NCBI RefSeq assembly: GCF_029407905.1
Contig: NC_073630.1
Coordinates: forward strand, 36,057,001-36,121,000
Reading direction: 5' to 3'
Length of the DNA stretch: 64,000 nucleotides
Source of the DNA: Bubalus kerabau
Taxonomy: Eukaryota > Chordata > Mammalia > Artiodactyla > Bovidae
Shown here: positions 1 through 12,235 of the stretch, in pieces
Layout of the letters: every line of letters begins with the position of its first letter
How positions within the stretch are numbered: the stretch's first letter is position 1
The notes under the pieces: model-generated
Databases searched by the model: none
Told to the model about the DNA's origin: nothing
The model's input: only the letters and a program-made list of their open reading frames with translations
Translations under genes and position numbers: made by a program

Positions 1-179
1 TTCTAACCTGATTTTGGCTTCTTGTTAAGCCCCATAATTTCTGCTGTAACTCTATAATTAATACGTATCACACACAAAATAAATGTCAGACATTCTTATA
101 AGTAATTTTTATGTATTATTTCCTTCATTCTCATAAGGAATAGATAGGTATTCTACTAATTGCTTGGTTTTCCAATCAG

Positions 180-460
180 GAGAGGGTGGGATGATTTGGG
201 AGAATGGCATTGAAACATGTATAGTATCATATAAGAAATGAATCACCAGTCCAGGTTCGATGCAGGATACAGGATGCTTGGGGCTGGTGCACTGGGATGA
301 CCCAGAGGGATGGTACGGGGAGGGAGGTGGGAGGGGGGTTCAGGATGGGGAACACGTGTACACCTGTGGTGGATTCATGTAGATGTATGGCCAAACCAAT
401 ACAATATTGTAAAGTAATTAGCCTCCAATTAAAATAAATAAATTTAAATTAAAAAAAAAA
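180..460 (+). mobile_element. L1 3' UTR, 5'-truncated copy
   Basis: This is the 3' UTR of a bovine-type L1, recognised by the block GATTTGGGAGAATGGCATTG, the GGTTCAGGATGGGGAACAC block, and the end ACAATATTGTAAAGTAATTAG followed by an A-tail at 451-460. The same 3' UTR recurs at 9890-10160, 17590-17859, 22080-22330 and 56810-57081. Only the last ~280 bp were inserted, typical of incomplete reverse transcription. I could not see a convincing TSD. Confidence 0.9.
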
Positions 461-813
461 GTTTAAGTAGTACCCAGTCCTACAGATCTAGAGTTGGCAG
501 AGCTGGATCACCTTGCCCTCCTAACTGCTTTACAAGAGGACACCTGCTATGCTACAGCATCCTGACACCTTGGGAAGCCAACATAAAAGTAGTAAAAGAT
601 TAAGAAAGGATGTAAACATCAGGAGCCGGAAGAAGTCTGAGATAATTTGGTTCAAATACTTCATTTTTTCCATAGTGGACTGAGGTGAGGACCAGAATGA
701 TTAAATATTTTTCTTGACATGTCATCTAGGTAAGAATTTCAAGAATTTATGTTTGGTTGATGTTTTGGAATCTGCAAGTAAAATAGCTGGATATATTTAA
801 ATTAATTATTTGT
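461..813. other. Unassigned AT-rich single-copy-looking sequence
   Basis: No open frame, RNA gene or recognisable repeat was seen between the L1 tail and the BovB that follows. Confidence 0.5.
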
Positions 814-824
814 ATGACAATCTC

Positions 825-1318
825 AAAAGCAGAGACATTACTTTGCCAACAAAGGTTTGTCTGGTCAAGGCTATGGTTTTTCCTATGGTCATGTATGGAT
901 GTGAGAGTTGGACTGTGAAGAAGGCTGAGTGCCAAAGAATTGATGCTTTTGAACTGTGGTGTTGGAGAAGACTCTTGAGAGTCCCTTGGACTGCAAGGAG
1001 ATCCAACCAGTCCATTCTGAAGGAGATCAGCCCTGGGATTATTTTGGAAGGAATGATGCTAAAGCTGAAACTCCAGTACTTTGGCCACCTCATGCGAAGA
1101 GTTGACTCATTGGAAAAGACTCTGATGCTGGGAGGGATTGGGGGCAAGAGGAGAAGGGGATGACAGAGGATGAGATGGCTGGATGGTATCACTGACTCAA
1201 TGGACGTGAGTCTGAGTGAACTCCGGGAGTTGGTGATGGACAGGGAGGCCTGGTGTGCTGCGATTCATGGGGTTGCAAAGAGTCGGACACGACTGAGTGA
1301 CTGATCTGATCTGATCTG
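825..1318 (+). mobile_element. BovB (RTE LINE) 3' end with TSD
   Basis: This is the 3' terminal ~490 bp of BovB. It encodes the C-terminal part of the BovB reverse transcriptase polyprotein, recognisable by MYGCESWTVKKAECQRID at about 893-946. The frame is stopped near 1161 and continues in conserved but broken form. It ends in a pentamer tail of CTGAT units rather than poly-A. The 11-bp TSD ATGACAATCTC is at 814-824 and 1319-1329, so both boundaries are exact and the copy is 5'-truncated. Confidence 0.95.
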
Positions 1319-1329
1319 ATGACAATCTC

Positions 1330-2822
1330 TAGTTTTATTCTTTATATATTTTTAATGTTAAAAATTGGTATTTTATTGTTTATAAATCTCTGTTAATGTT
1401 TCCTTTAAGGAAAGATGCAAATAAGCTATCCAATATCTAAGACTATTATTAGCTTTATTAAACATAGAAAATGATGGAGAAATTGCTGTGTATTATTACC
1501 TATAACTAATGCTGTACAACATATCCATTCACATATTTTCCCTCTGCCACTAGGTTTGTAAATAATATTGATACAAACCTTTTCCATAGATAAATCCCAC
1601 TTCCAGATAGCTTAACACATGCACACAAACTAGCAGGTTTATTTTTCTTCCTTCTTTTAGAATCAATACTGTGAATGTCAACAGAGCCTAGTAAGGCTCT
1701 AAGAACATTCATTGCTTTTCAGAGCTGGAGGCAGAGAGAAAATATCAGCAAGGCCCTCAGCAGAATCATTATTCTCAATCTTTTTTATATACCTTGGTTC
1801 TCATATTAAAGGAATAATACATTTAGAGGTAAACTAATAATATATGTTCTGTGTCAGGGCAGAAAAAGATTAAATGAGAGATGCAGTAAATACAGCCCAA
1901 GTCCTTTTTGCTGGTGGTGATGGGAAATAGCATGTCTTCACTTCCTTACTTCTTCCAGCTTTCCCCTCATTACTTCTCTCTCTACCTACAAAGTCATCTC
2001 AAGCTTGATTCCAGCGCTAGCTGAGTGTAGTAACATACAGCAGTGAACTGGATAAACAAACAGTGACTTCCTTATGGAAATTTCCTTGAACTATGGAAGA
2101 TATTCTAAATGTAAATATCACATTTGAATTAAGAATCTTCTGATTCTTTCTCTCTATTTCATTTGGTTTATCCTGAGTTAACAGGTACTTGGAGAAAAAA
2201 GAGACAGATATGTCAGGATCAGCAGGCAAAACCTAGTACAAGATAATATTTATAATTCATCTGAAGTTAAGTCTCTCTTAGGACCCACTCCTTCTGTTTA
2301 TTAGTCTGAATGGTATTCTTCCATACCCCCAAGTTTTTATAGTTTCAAAACATAGATTTTTTTCCCATTTATTTTTATAATGCTATGTTTTTGATTCTTT
2401 GGTTTGAATTTTTTGCCTTTGATTTCACTCCTATTTTGTCTTTTCTCTTCACAGCACCCTCCCTTCCCATTATCATAAAACTGGTTTGATTACCTTTTTC
2501 CTCCTGCTAACCCATCAAAACTTTATTTAAAAGATATCCAAGGACATTCGTACAAAGAACAGCACAAATTTGTGTACTTTTATGGGGCTGAGGTTGGAAT
2601 ATTTATAGCATATACAAATCTCTTTAGTCAATTCACTTTAGTAACATTTACTGAATGTTTATCTATAAACTAAGCACTGTGTTAGTGTGTTAAGGAAATT
2701 AAGAAGAATATATACTGTCTCTGCTTTGGGAACCCCAATCTCCCTGGTGTCTTTTTAACATTCAAGAAAAACGGGCAGTCATAAGATCTCCTCAGATAAA
2801 AATTCAAGTTTAAGGTTGCATA
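1330..2822. other. Unassigned AT-rich sequence
   Basis: No coding region was recognised. The minus-strand open frames at 1506-1712 and 2017-2229 show no family features and look like chance frames. The stretch probably holds old decayed repeats that cannot be identified by eye, apart from a weak MIR-like patch near 2637-2700. Confidence 0.45.
2637..2700 (-). mobile_element. Possible MIR SINE fragment
   Basis: The order AACATTTACTGAATGTTTA, then AAGCACTGTGTTAG, resembles the distal part of MIR read on the minus strand (the xACATTTATTGAGC…GCACTGTGCTAAG segment). It is short and diverged, so the call is tentative. Confidence 0.35.
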
Positions 2823-2897
2823 AGCTGGTTCCAAATTGGGAAAGGAGTACATCAAGGCTGAATATAGTCACCCTGATTATTTAATTTATATGCAGAG
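2823..2897 (+). mobile_element. BovB, left part of an L1-interrupted copy
   Basis: These ~75 bp match the BovB reverse transcriptase region just upstream of the YxDD motif (WFQIGKG…GCILSPCLFNLYAE in other copies). The match stops abruptly at the L1 5' end and resumes at 10177, so one BovB was split by the L1 insertion. The left edge is a 5' truncation. Confidence 0.9.
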
Positions 2898-4588
2898 GGG
2901 CGGTCCTAAGATGAAGGAGGAATAGGATGGGGAGACCACTTTCTCCCCCTACAAATTCATCAAAAGAACATTTGAATGCTGAGCAAATTCCACAAAACAA
3001 CTTCTGAATGCTGGCAGAGGACAGCAGACACCCAGAAAGGCAGCCCATTGTCTTCAAAAGGAGGTAGGGAAAAAAAATATAAAAGATAAAAAGAGAGACA
3101 AAAGAGAGAGGGATGAAGATCCATCCCAGGAAGGGAGTCTTAAAAAAGAGAGAAGTTTCCAAATACCGGGAAACACTCTCACCGGTGAATCTGTGGCGAG
3201 CCTTGGAATCTCAAAGGGCAACATAACTGGGAGGAAAAATGAATAAATAATTAAAACCCACAGATTATGTGCCTAAGGCAGCTCCCAGCAGAGAGCAGCC
3301 CAGACGCTTCCATCCCCCACTAGCAAGCAGAGGCTGGGCAGGGAGGCCTGGGCTGCATTGCTTAGAGTAAGGACCTGGCCTGAATGCCCCGAGGGAAATC
3401 TGAAGGACCTAACCTGAGATAGCAAACCAGACTGTGGGATAGCTATCCTGTGAAAAGCCCTAACCTAAAACACTGTCAGGCCCGCTCACAGAACAAAGGA
3501 CTGAGCAGAGCTAGCTGGCTGTGGACTGGCCCATCCCCCGCCGGAGACAGGCAGGCAAGGGCAGCCAGAGCCAGAAGGGGGCAATTGTGGCCCCATAGGG
3601 GCATCATCTACCAAACTGCAAGCAGTCTTGGTCTCCTTCCTCCCTCTTCCCTTCTCTGTATAACTCCGTGAACATCTCTGAGGGCTCCAGAGTGTGGAGA
3701 GCATATCAGTTCAGTTCAGTTCATTTCAGTTGCTCAGTTATGTCCAACTCTTTGCGACCCCATGAATTGCAGCATGCCAGGCCTCCCTGCCCATCACCAC
3801 TCATGGAGTTCACTCAAACTCACATCCATTGAGTTGGTGATGCCATCCAGCCATCTCATCCTCTGTCATCCCCTTCTCCTCCTGCCCCCAATCCCTCCCA
3901 GCATCAGAGTCTTTTCCAACATAGGGAAGTGATTACTGGCTAGCTTGCTCTTGCTCCTTTTGATTCCCCTTTTTCTTCTCCTGGTCACCTCTATCTTCCC
4001 CCTCCCTTTTCTCTTCTCCATGTAACTCTGTGTACCTCTCTGGGTTTCCCTCACTGTGGAGAAACTTTTCATCATTAACCTAGATGTTTTATCATCAGTG
4101 CTGTATAGATGGAGAAGTCTTGATGTTACTGTAAGAATAAGACTGAAAACCAGAGGCAGGAGGCTTAAGTCCAAATCCTGAGAACACCATAGAACTCCTG
4201 ACTCCAGGGAACATTGATAGGAGCTCATCTAACACTTCCATACCTACACTGAAATCAAGCACCACCCAAGGCCAACAAGCTCCAGAGAAAGGCATACCAC
4301 ACAGATTCTCCAGCAACACAGGAACATAGCCCTGAGCTTCAATATACAGGCTGACCAAAGTCACACCAAACGCACTGACATCTCAGAACTCATTACTGGA
4401 CACTTCAGTGCACTCCAGAAAGAAATCCAGCTCCACCTACCAGAACACTGACACAAGCTCCCCTAACCAGAAAACCTTGACAAGCCACATGTCCAGCCCC
4501 ACCCACAGTGAGGAAACTCCACAATAAAGAGGAACCACAAACTGCCAGAATATGGAAAGGCCACCCCAAACACAGCAATATAAACAAG
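2898..4588 (+). promoter_or_regulatory. L1 5' UTR / internal promoter region (decayed)
   Basis: This is the GC-richer leader before ORF1, containing the region that carries the internal promoter in an active L1. CpG sites look largely converted to TpG/CpA, as expected of an old methylated copy. It is interrupted by a BovB fragment at 3707-3920. The several small frames in it (for example 3450-3671) have no recognised function. Confidence 0.7.
3707..3920 (-). mobile_element. BovB 3' end fragment inside the L1 5' UTR
   Basis: This is the reverse complement of the last ~210 bp of BovB, starting with the CAGTT-repeat tail and running through CCATCTCATCCTCTGTCATC. L1 5' UTR sequence flanks both sides, so this insertion post-dates the L1. 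A TSD longer than two or three bases is not apparent. Confidence 0.85.
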
Positions 4589-5511
4589 ATGAAAATGCAA
4601 AAAAAATACCCAGCAGGTAAAGAAGAGGATAAATGCCCACCAAACCAAACAAAAGAGGAAGAGATAGGGAATCTACCTGATAAAGATTCCAAATAATGAT
4701 AGTGAAAATGATCCAAAATCTTGAAAACAAAATGGAGTTACAGATAAATAGCCTGGAGACAAAGATCGAGAAGAAGCAAGAAATGTTTAACAAGGACCTA
4801 GAAGAAATAAAAAGAGTCGATATATATAATGAATGATGCAATAAATGAGATCAAAAACACTCTGGAGAGAACCAACAGTAGAATAACTGAAGCAGAAGAT
4901 AGGGTTAGTGAGATAGAAGATAGAATGGTATAAATAAATGAAACAGAGAGGAAAAAATAAAAAAGAATTAAAAGAAACGAGGACAACCTCAGAGACCTCT
5001 GGGACAATGTTAAATGCCCCAACATTTGAATCATAGGAGTCCCAGAAGAAGAAGACAAAAAGAAAGGCCATGAGAAAATACTTGAGAAGATAATAGTTGA
5101 AAACTTCCCTAAAATGGGGAACGAAATAGTTACCCAAGTCCAAGAAACCCAGAGAGTCCCAAACAGGATAAACCAAGGTGAAACACCCCAAGACACATAT
5201 TAATCAAATTAACAAAGATCAAACACAAAGAACAAATATTAAAAGCAGCAAGGGAAAAACAACAAATAACACACAAGGGGATTCCCATAAGGATAACAGC
5301 TGATCTTTCAATAGAAACTTTTCAAGCCAGAAGGAAAGGCAAGACATACTTAAAGTGATGAAAGAAAGTAACCTACAGCCCAGATTACTGTACCCAGCAA
5401 GGATCTCATAAATATGAAGGAGAAATCAAAAGCTTTATAGACAAGCAAAAGCTGAGAGAATTCAGCACCACCAAACAAGCTCTCCAACAAATGCTAAAGG
5501 ATCTTCTCTAG
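4589..5511 (+). pseudogene. L1 ORF1 (RNA-binding chaperone) remnant
   Basis: L1 ORF1p is a trimeric coiled-coil RNA-binding protein that coats L1 RNA in cytoplasmic particles. Here the start is taken at the ATG at 4589, followed by a charged N-terminal segment (KEEDKCPPNQTKEEEIGN). A stop lies at 4694-4696, soon after the start. A Glu/Lys-rich coiled-coil-like stretch (ENKMELQINSLETKIEKKQE, about 4723-4780) and the conserved RNA-binding region (about 5000-5400) follow in shifted frames. The original stop seems to be the TAG near 5509. ORF1 is followed after ~50 bp by ORF2, as in intact L1. The region cannot make a functional protein. Confidence 0.85.
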
Positions 5512-5562
5512 ACAGGAAACACAAAAAGGGTGTATAAACGCGAACCCAAAATAATAAAGTAA

Positions 5563-8500
5563 ATGGCAATGGGATCATACTTATCAATAATTACCTTAGA
5601 TGTAAATGGGTCGAATGCCCCAACCAAAAGACAAAGACTGGCTGAAAGGATACAAAAACAAGACCCCTATATATGTTGTCTACAAAAGACCCACCTCAAA
5701 ACAAGAGAAACATACAGACTGAAAGTGAGGGGCTAGAAAAAGATATTCCACGGAAATAGAGACCAAAAGATAGCAGGAGTAGCAATACTCATATGAGATA
5801 AAATAGACTTTATAACAAAGGCTCTGAAAAGAGACAAAGAAGGACACTACATAATGATCAAAGGATCAATCCAAGAAGAAAATATAACAATTATAAATTT
5901 ATGTGCACCCAACATAGGAGCACCACAATATGTAAAGCAAATGCTAACAAGTATGAAAGGGGAAATTAATAATAACAGAATAATAGTGGGAGACTTTAAT
6001 AACCCACTCACACCTATGATCAACTAAACAGGAAATTAACAAGGAAACACAAACTTTAAATGACACAATATACCAGTTAGACCTAATTGATATCTATAGG
6101 ACATTGCACCCCAAAACAATGAATTTCACTTTTTTCTCAAGTGCACATGGAACCTTCTTCAGGATAGATACATCCTGGGCCATAAATCTAGGCTTGGTAA
6201 ATTCAAAAAAATTGAAATCATTCCAAGCATCTTTTCTGACCACAATGCAGTAAGATTAGATGTGAATTACAGGAGAAAAACTATTAAAAATTCCAACATA
6301 TGAAGGCTGAACAACACACTGCTGAATAACCAACAAATCACAGAAGAAATAAAAAAAAGAAATCAAAATATGCATAGAAATGAAGGAAAATGAAAACACA
6401 ACAACTCAAAACCTATGTGACACTGTAAAAGCAGTGCTAAGGGGAAGGTTCGTAGCAGTATAGGCTTACCTCAAGAAACAAGAAAAAAGTCAAATAAATA
6501 ACCTAACTCTACACCTAAGGCAACTAGAAAGGAAGAAATGAAGAACCCCAGGGTTAGTAGAAGGAAAGAAATCTTAAAAATTAGGGCAGAAATAAATACA
6601 AAAGAAACAAAAGAGACCATAGCAAAAATCAACAAAGCCAAAAGCTGGTTCTTTAAGGAGTTAAAATTGACAAACTATTAGCCCGACTCATCAAGAAACA
6701 AAGGGAGAAAAATCAAATCAACAAAATTAGAAATAAAAATAGAGAGATCACCACAGACAACACAGAAATACAAAGGATCATAAGAGACTACTATTAGCAA
6801 CTATATGCCAATAAAAAGGATAACTTGGAAGAAATGGACAAATTCTTAGAAAAGTACAACTTTCCAAAACTCGACCAGGAAGAAATAGAAAATCTTAACA
6901 GACCCATCACAAGCAAGGAAATTGAAACTGTAATCAGAAATCTTCCAGCAAACCAAAGCCCAGGACCAGATAGCTTCACAGCTGAATTCTACCAAAAATT
7001 TAGAGAAGAGTTAACACCTATCCCACTCAAACTCTTCCAGAAAATTGCAGAGGAAGGTAAACTTCCAAACTCATTCTATGAGGCACCATTACCCTAATAC
7101 CAAAACCTGACAAAGATGCCACAAAAAAAGAAAACTACAGGCCAAAATCACTGATGAACATAGATGCAAAAATCCTTAACACAATTCTAGCAGAATCCAA
7201 CAACATATTAAAAAAATCATACATCAAGACCAAGTGGGCTTTGTCCCAGGGATGCAAGGATTCTTCAATATCTGCAAATCAATCAATGTAATACACCACA
7301 TTAACAAATTGAAAAATAAAAAACATATGATTATCTCAATAGGTGCAGAGAAAGCCTTTGACAAAATTCAACATCCATTTATGGTAAAAACCCTCCAGAA
7401 AGCAGGAATAGAAGGAACATACCTCAACATAATAAAACCTATATATGACAAACCCACAGCAAAAATTATCCTCAAGGGTGAAAAATTGAAAGCATTTCTC
7501 CTAAAGTCAGGAACAAGACAAGGGTGCCCACTCTCACCACTACTATTCAACATAGTTATGGAAGTTTTGGCCACAGCAACCAGAGCAGAAAGAGAAATAA
7601 AAGGAATCCAGATTGGAAAAGAAGAAATAAAACTCTCACTGTTTACAGATGACATGATCCTCTACACAGAAAACCCTAAAGACTCCACCAGAAAATTACT
7701 AGAGCTAATCAATGACTATAGTAAAGTTGCAGGATATAAAATTAACACACAGAAATCCCTTGCATTCCTATACACTAATAATGAGAAAACAGAAAGAGAA
7801 ATTAAAGAAATTATTACATTCACCATGGCAACGAAAAGAATAAAATACTTAGGAATATACCTACCTAAAGAAACAAAAGACATATAAATAGAAAACTATA
7901 AAACACTGGTGAAAGAAATCAAAGAGGACACTAATAGATGGAGAAATATACCATGTTCATGGATCAGAAGAATTAATATAGTGAAAATGAGTATACTACC
8001 CAAAGCAATCTATAGATTCAATGCAATCCCTATCAAGCTACCAATGGTATTTTTCAGAGCTAGAACAAATAATTTCACAATTTGTAGAGAAATACAAAAA
8101 ACCTTGACTAGCCAAAGCAATCTTGAGAAAGAAGAATGGAACTGGAGGAATCAACCTGCCTGACTTCAGGCTCTACTACAAAGCCACAGTCATCAAGACA
8201 GTATGGTACTGGCACAAAGACAGAAATATAGATCAATGGAACAAAATAGAAAGCCCAGAGATAAAGCCATGCACATATGGACACCTTATCTTAGACAAAG
8301 GAGGCAAAAATATACAACGGAGAAAAGACAATCTCTTTAACAAGTGGTGCTGGAAAAACTGGTCAACAACTTGTAGAAAAAATGAAACTAGAACACTTTT
8401 TAACACCATACACAAAAATAAACTCAAAATGGATTAAAGATCTCAATGTAAGGCCAGAAACTATAAAACTCCTAGAGGAAGTCATAGGCAAAACACTCTC

Positions 8501-9799
8501 TGACATACATCACAGCAGGATCGTCTATGATCCACCTCCCAGAATATTGGAAATAAAAGCAAAAATAAACAAATGGGACCTAATTAAACTTAAAAGCTTT
8601 TGCACACAAAGGAAACTATAAGCAAGGTGAAAAGACAGCCTTCAGGATGGGAGAAAATAATAGCAAATGAAGCAACTGACAAAGAATTAATCTCAAAAAT
8701 ATACAAGCAACTCCTTCAGCTGAATTCCAGAAAAATAAACGACCCAATAAAAAAAATGGGCCAAAGAACTAAATAGACATTTCTCCAAAGAAGACATACA
8801 GATGGCTAACAAACACATGAAAAGATGCCCAACATCACTCATTATCAGAGAAATGCAAATCAAAACCACTATGAGGTACCATTTCACGCCAGTCAGAATG
8901 GCTGCTATCCAAAAGTCTACAAGCTATAAATGCTGGAGAGGGTGTGGAGAAAAGGGAACCCACTTACACTATTGGTGGGAATGCAAACTAGTACAGCCAC
9001 TATGGAGAACAGTGTGGAGATTCCTTAAAAAACTGGGAATAGAACTGCCATACAACCCAGCAATCCCACTGCTGGGCATACACACAGAGGAAACCAGAAT
9101 TGAAAGAGACAAGTGTACCCCAATGTTCATCACAGCACTGTTTATAATAGTCAGGACAAGGAAGCAACCTAGATGTCCATCAGCAGATGAATGGATAAGA
9201 AAGCAGTGGTACATATACACAATGGAGTATTATTCAGCCATTAAAAAGAATACATTTGAATCAGTTCTAATGCAGTGGATGAAACTGGAGCCTATTATAC
9301 AGAGTGAAGTAAGCCAGAAAGAAAAACACCAATACAGTATCAGTTCAGTTAAGTTCAGTCGCTCAGTCGTGTCTGACTCTTTGGGACCCCATGAATCGTA
9401 GCACACCAGGCCTCCCTGTCCATCACCAGCTCCCAGAGTTCACCCAGACTCACGTCCATCGAGTCAGTGATGCCATCTAGCCATCTCATCCTCTGTCGTC
9501 CCCTTCTCCTCCTGCCCCTAATGCCTTCCAGCATCAGAGTCTTTTCCAATGAGTCAACTCTTTGCATGAGGTGACCAAAGTACTGGAGTTTCAGCTTCAG
9601 CATCATTCCCTCCAAAGAACACCCAGGGCTGATCTCCTTCTGAATGGACTGGTTGGATCTCCTGGAATTCCAAGGGACTCTCAAGAGTCTTCTCCAACAC
9701 CACAGTTCAAAAGCATGAATTCTTCAGCACTCAGCCTTCTTCACAGTCCAACTCTCACATCCATACATGACCACACTAATGCATATATATGGAATTTAA
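5563..9799 (+). pseudogene. L1 ORF2 (endonuclease / reverse transcriptase) remnant
   Basis: ORF2p nicks target DNA and reverse transcribes L1 RNA at the nick. The start is the ATG at 5563, leading into the APE-type endonuclease beginning (SYLSIITLDVNGSNAPTKRQ). In-frame stops appear in the endonuclease, and several frameshifts follow. The longest open stretch (7234-7887, 217 codons) covers the reverse transcriptase core: AFDKIQHPF, GTRQGCPLSPLLFN, and the catalytic box as FTDD where L1 normally has FADD. The C-terminal Cys-rich domain (CWRGCGEKGTHLHYWWECK, about 8923-8979) lies in an open stretch 8802-9340. The BovB at 9341-9772 separates the last few codons, which end at the TAA at 9797-9799. 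It is non-functional. Confidence 0.92.
9341..9772 (-). mobile_element. BovB 3' fragment inserted near the end of L1 ORF2
   Basis: About 430 bp of the BovB 3' end in reverse orientation, from the CAGTT tail to CATACATGACCAC. Comparison with the second L1 (17461-17510) shows that it splits the sequence ...ACAGTAT / ACTAATGCATAT... of the ORF2 terminus. No clear TSD is visible, so the junctions may reflect deletion or an atypical insertion. Confidence 0.9.
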
Positions 9800-10176
9800 A
9801 AAGATGCTAACGATAACCCTGTGTGCAAGACAGCAAAAGAGACACAAACGTATAGAACAGTGTTTTGGACTCTGTGGGAGAGGGCGAGGGTGGGATGATT
9901 TGGGAGAATGGCATTGAAACATGTATATTATCATATGTGAAATGAATCGCCAGTTCAGGATTGATGCATGATACAGGATGCTCGGGGCTGTTGCACTGGG
10001 ATGACCCAGAGGAATAGGATGGGGAGGGAGGTGGGAGGAGGGATCAGGATTGGGAACACATGTACACCCATGGTGGATTCCTGTCAATGTGTGGCAAATC
10101 CAATACAATATTGTAAAGTAATTAGCCTCCAATAAATACATAAATTTAAGCAAAAAAAAAAATTTTATATGCAGAG

Positions 10177-11037
10177 TACATCACTTGGAATGGCAGGCTG
10201 AATGAAGCATAAGCTGCAATCAAGACTGCTGGGAGAAATATCAATAACCTCAGATACTTAGATGACATCACCCTTATGGCAGAAAGCAAAGAAGAACTCA
10301 AGAGCCTCTTGTTGAATGTGAAAGAGGAGAGTGAAAAAGTTGGCTTAAAACTCAACATTCAGAAAACTAAGATCATAGCATTCTTTCCCATCACTTCATG
10401 GCAAATAGATGGGGAAACAGTGGAAACAGTGACAGACTTTATTTTCTTGAGCTCCAAAATCACTGCAGATTATGATTGCAGTCATGAAATTAAAAGACAC
10501 TTCCTCCTTGGAAGAAAATCTATGACCAATCTAGACAGCATATTAAAAAGCAGAGATCTTACTTTGTCAACAAACATCTGTCTAGTCAAAGCTATGGTTT
10601 TTCCAGTAGTCATGTATGGAAGTGAAAGTTGGACCATAAAGAAAGCTGAGTGCTGAAGAACTGAGGCTTTTGAACTGTGGAGTTGGAGAAGACTCTTCAG
10701 AATCCCTTGGACTGCAAGGAGATCCAATCAGTCAATCCTAAAGGAAATCAATCCTGAATATTCATTGGAAGGACTGATACTGAAGCTGAAGCTCCAATGC
10801 TTTGGTCACCTGATTCGAATTACTGACTCATTGGAAAAGAGCCTGATGCTGGGAAAGATTGAAGGTGGGAAAAGGGGACGACAGAGGATGAGATGGTTGG
10901 ATGGCATCACCGAGTCAAAGCACATGAGTTTGAGCAAGCTCCAGGAGTTGTTAATGGACAGGGAGATCTGATACGCTGCAGTACATAGGGTCCCAAAGAG
11001 TTGGACATGACTGAGAGACTGAACTGAACTAAACTAA

Positions 11038-11071
<34 letters not shown>
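10177..11071 (+). mobile_element. BovB, right part of the L1-interrupted copy
   Basis: BovB continues exactly where it stopped at 2897. It encodes the reverse transcriptase box as YLDD (about 10255-10266), then the conserved C-terminal domain (10276-10656 is open, 126 codons), with stops after that. The usual CTGAA-type 3' repeat tail at about 11020-11036 is followed by 31 A residues (11041-11071), which is unusual because BovB normally ends in the short repeat alone. Confidence 0.92.
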
Positions 11072-11073
<2 letters not shown>

Positions 11074-12029
11074 GGTGTGAAGGGGAGCTCCATGTACTAT
11101 TTCTACCTACACCGGTGATCCAGTTTCCAGGGGTGTGGCTGACAAGAGCAAATGCTCAAAAAGTATTATTGTGTTAACTGTGCCAAAGGTACTGATTCTG
11201 AGTATCAACAGAACTCATAGTAAATGGAAAAGACTGTACACATACTCAGAATTGACTGTTGGGGGAGATTTTCTTTAAAACGAAGATAGAAACACAATAC
11301 ACGATGGGTAAACGGACATTTCACTCATAGTTTATAGATTATTTTAAGTACAGACATAAGTCAATTAAAGAGAACCTTGTCTGCCATAGCCATTTTATGA
11401 ATATGCTGATTTGAAAACAATAACACATGTGCTTGTTTATATAATAAGCTCCTTAATATAATAATTTTAATCACATTCATTTATTCTATAAGAAGGACTC
11501 AAGTCTTCATGGACGCTAGAACATTTAAAAGGTACAATGTGCAAAATGAAAGCAAAAGAGCTATGGAAAATTTTAAAATGTATACACTTAATTGTATTTT
11601 TATGGCAGTTCTTCACCATGAACATTTTTACTTCAAACCAAGAGTAGGTATAGAAAAGTATGGAGATATTCACAGAAGATCCCTTTTCCTTTTCTTGGCT
11701 TTTAAGTGAATGTGTCACAAAGAAAAACTAAGAGAGGGAATTTGAGGTGTTAATATTGCAGTTTGATCAATAATGGAGACAGCTGAAAGCCGAGGAAGGT
11801 AGAAATTTTATTTTGGAACATATAACCATGATATTGTTATTGGAGAAGCAGCAGGCTTAGCCAATTATGCTTTTTGCAATCAGTAGATGTGGTGGTTTAA
11901 TTTGATATAAAAGCACAAAGTCAGCCTGAGGTTAGCAGAGTGGGTTTTAGGCTTTCTCCCAAATTCTACTACTAAGAATAAATGGTGTGTGCTGACTAAG
12001 TTAGAGAAACAGCAAGGATAATGCCTTTG
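11072..12029. other. Unassigned AT-rich sequence
   Basis: No gene or repeat was recognised. The overlapping 66-codon (+) and 83-codon (-) frames near 11467-11718 have no family features. Confidence 0.45.
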
Positions 12030-12061
<32 letters not shown>

Positions 12062-12101
12062 ACATATGTGTGTGTGTATATATATACACACACATATATA
12101 T
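12030..12101. repeat. (CA)n/(TG)n/(TA)n compound microsatellite
   Basis: A run of CA units is followed by CATATG, TG units, TA units, CA units and TA units. The alternating purine-pyrimidine tract is partly self-complementary and could form a hairpin or Z-DNA. Confidence 0.95.
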
Positions 12102-12235
12102 GCCTTTCATGTATGTATGTTTTTGAGATCAGCATCCAATGGAGAAAATAATCATTATTGGGGACTGTCCATTTAAAATTGCAATTCAAGATTAAATTTA
12201 CATAAAATCTTCAGAGAAGGGGGAATGTATTTCCA

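Larger units (their letters stand above)
2898..10160 (+). mobile_element. Near full-length bovine L1, dead, inserted into BovB
   Basis: All L1 parts are present in order: 5' UTR (from 2898), ORF1 remnant (4589-5511), ORF2 remnant (5563-9799), 3' UTR (9800-10150) and an A-tail ending near 10162. It is flanked by AATTTATATGCAGAG (2883-2897) and AATTTTATATGCAGAG (10161-10176), a 15-bp TSD apart from one extra T. The 5' start GGGCGGTCCTAAGATGAAGG looks like the natural L1 start, so this was probably a complete insertion. Two minus-strand BovB fragments (3707-3920 and 9341-9772) inserted later. Both ORFs are broken by many stops and frameshifts. Confidence 0.93.

Noticed and set aside
4405..5196. 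Overlapping minus-strand frames of 100-134 codons
   Set aside because: They are antisense shadows of L1 ORF1 and 5' UTR sequence, low in complexity and hydrophobic because of the A-rich sense strand.
7234..7887. 217-codon open frame as a host gene
   Set aside because: It is the reverse transcriptase core of a dead L1 ORF2; flanking L1 sequence continues on both sides in other frames.
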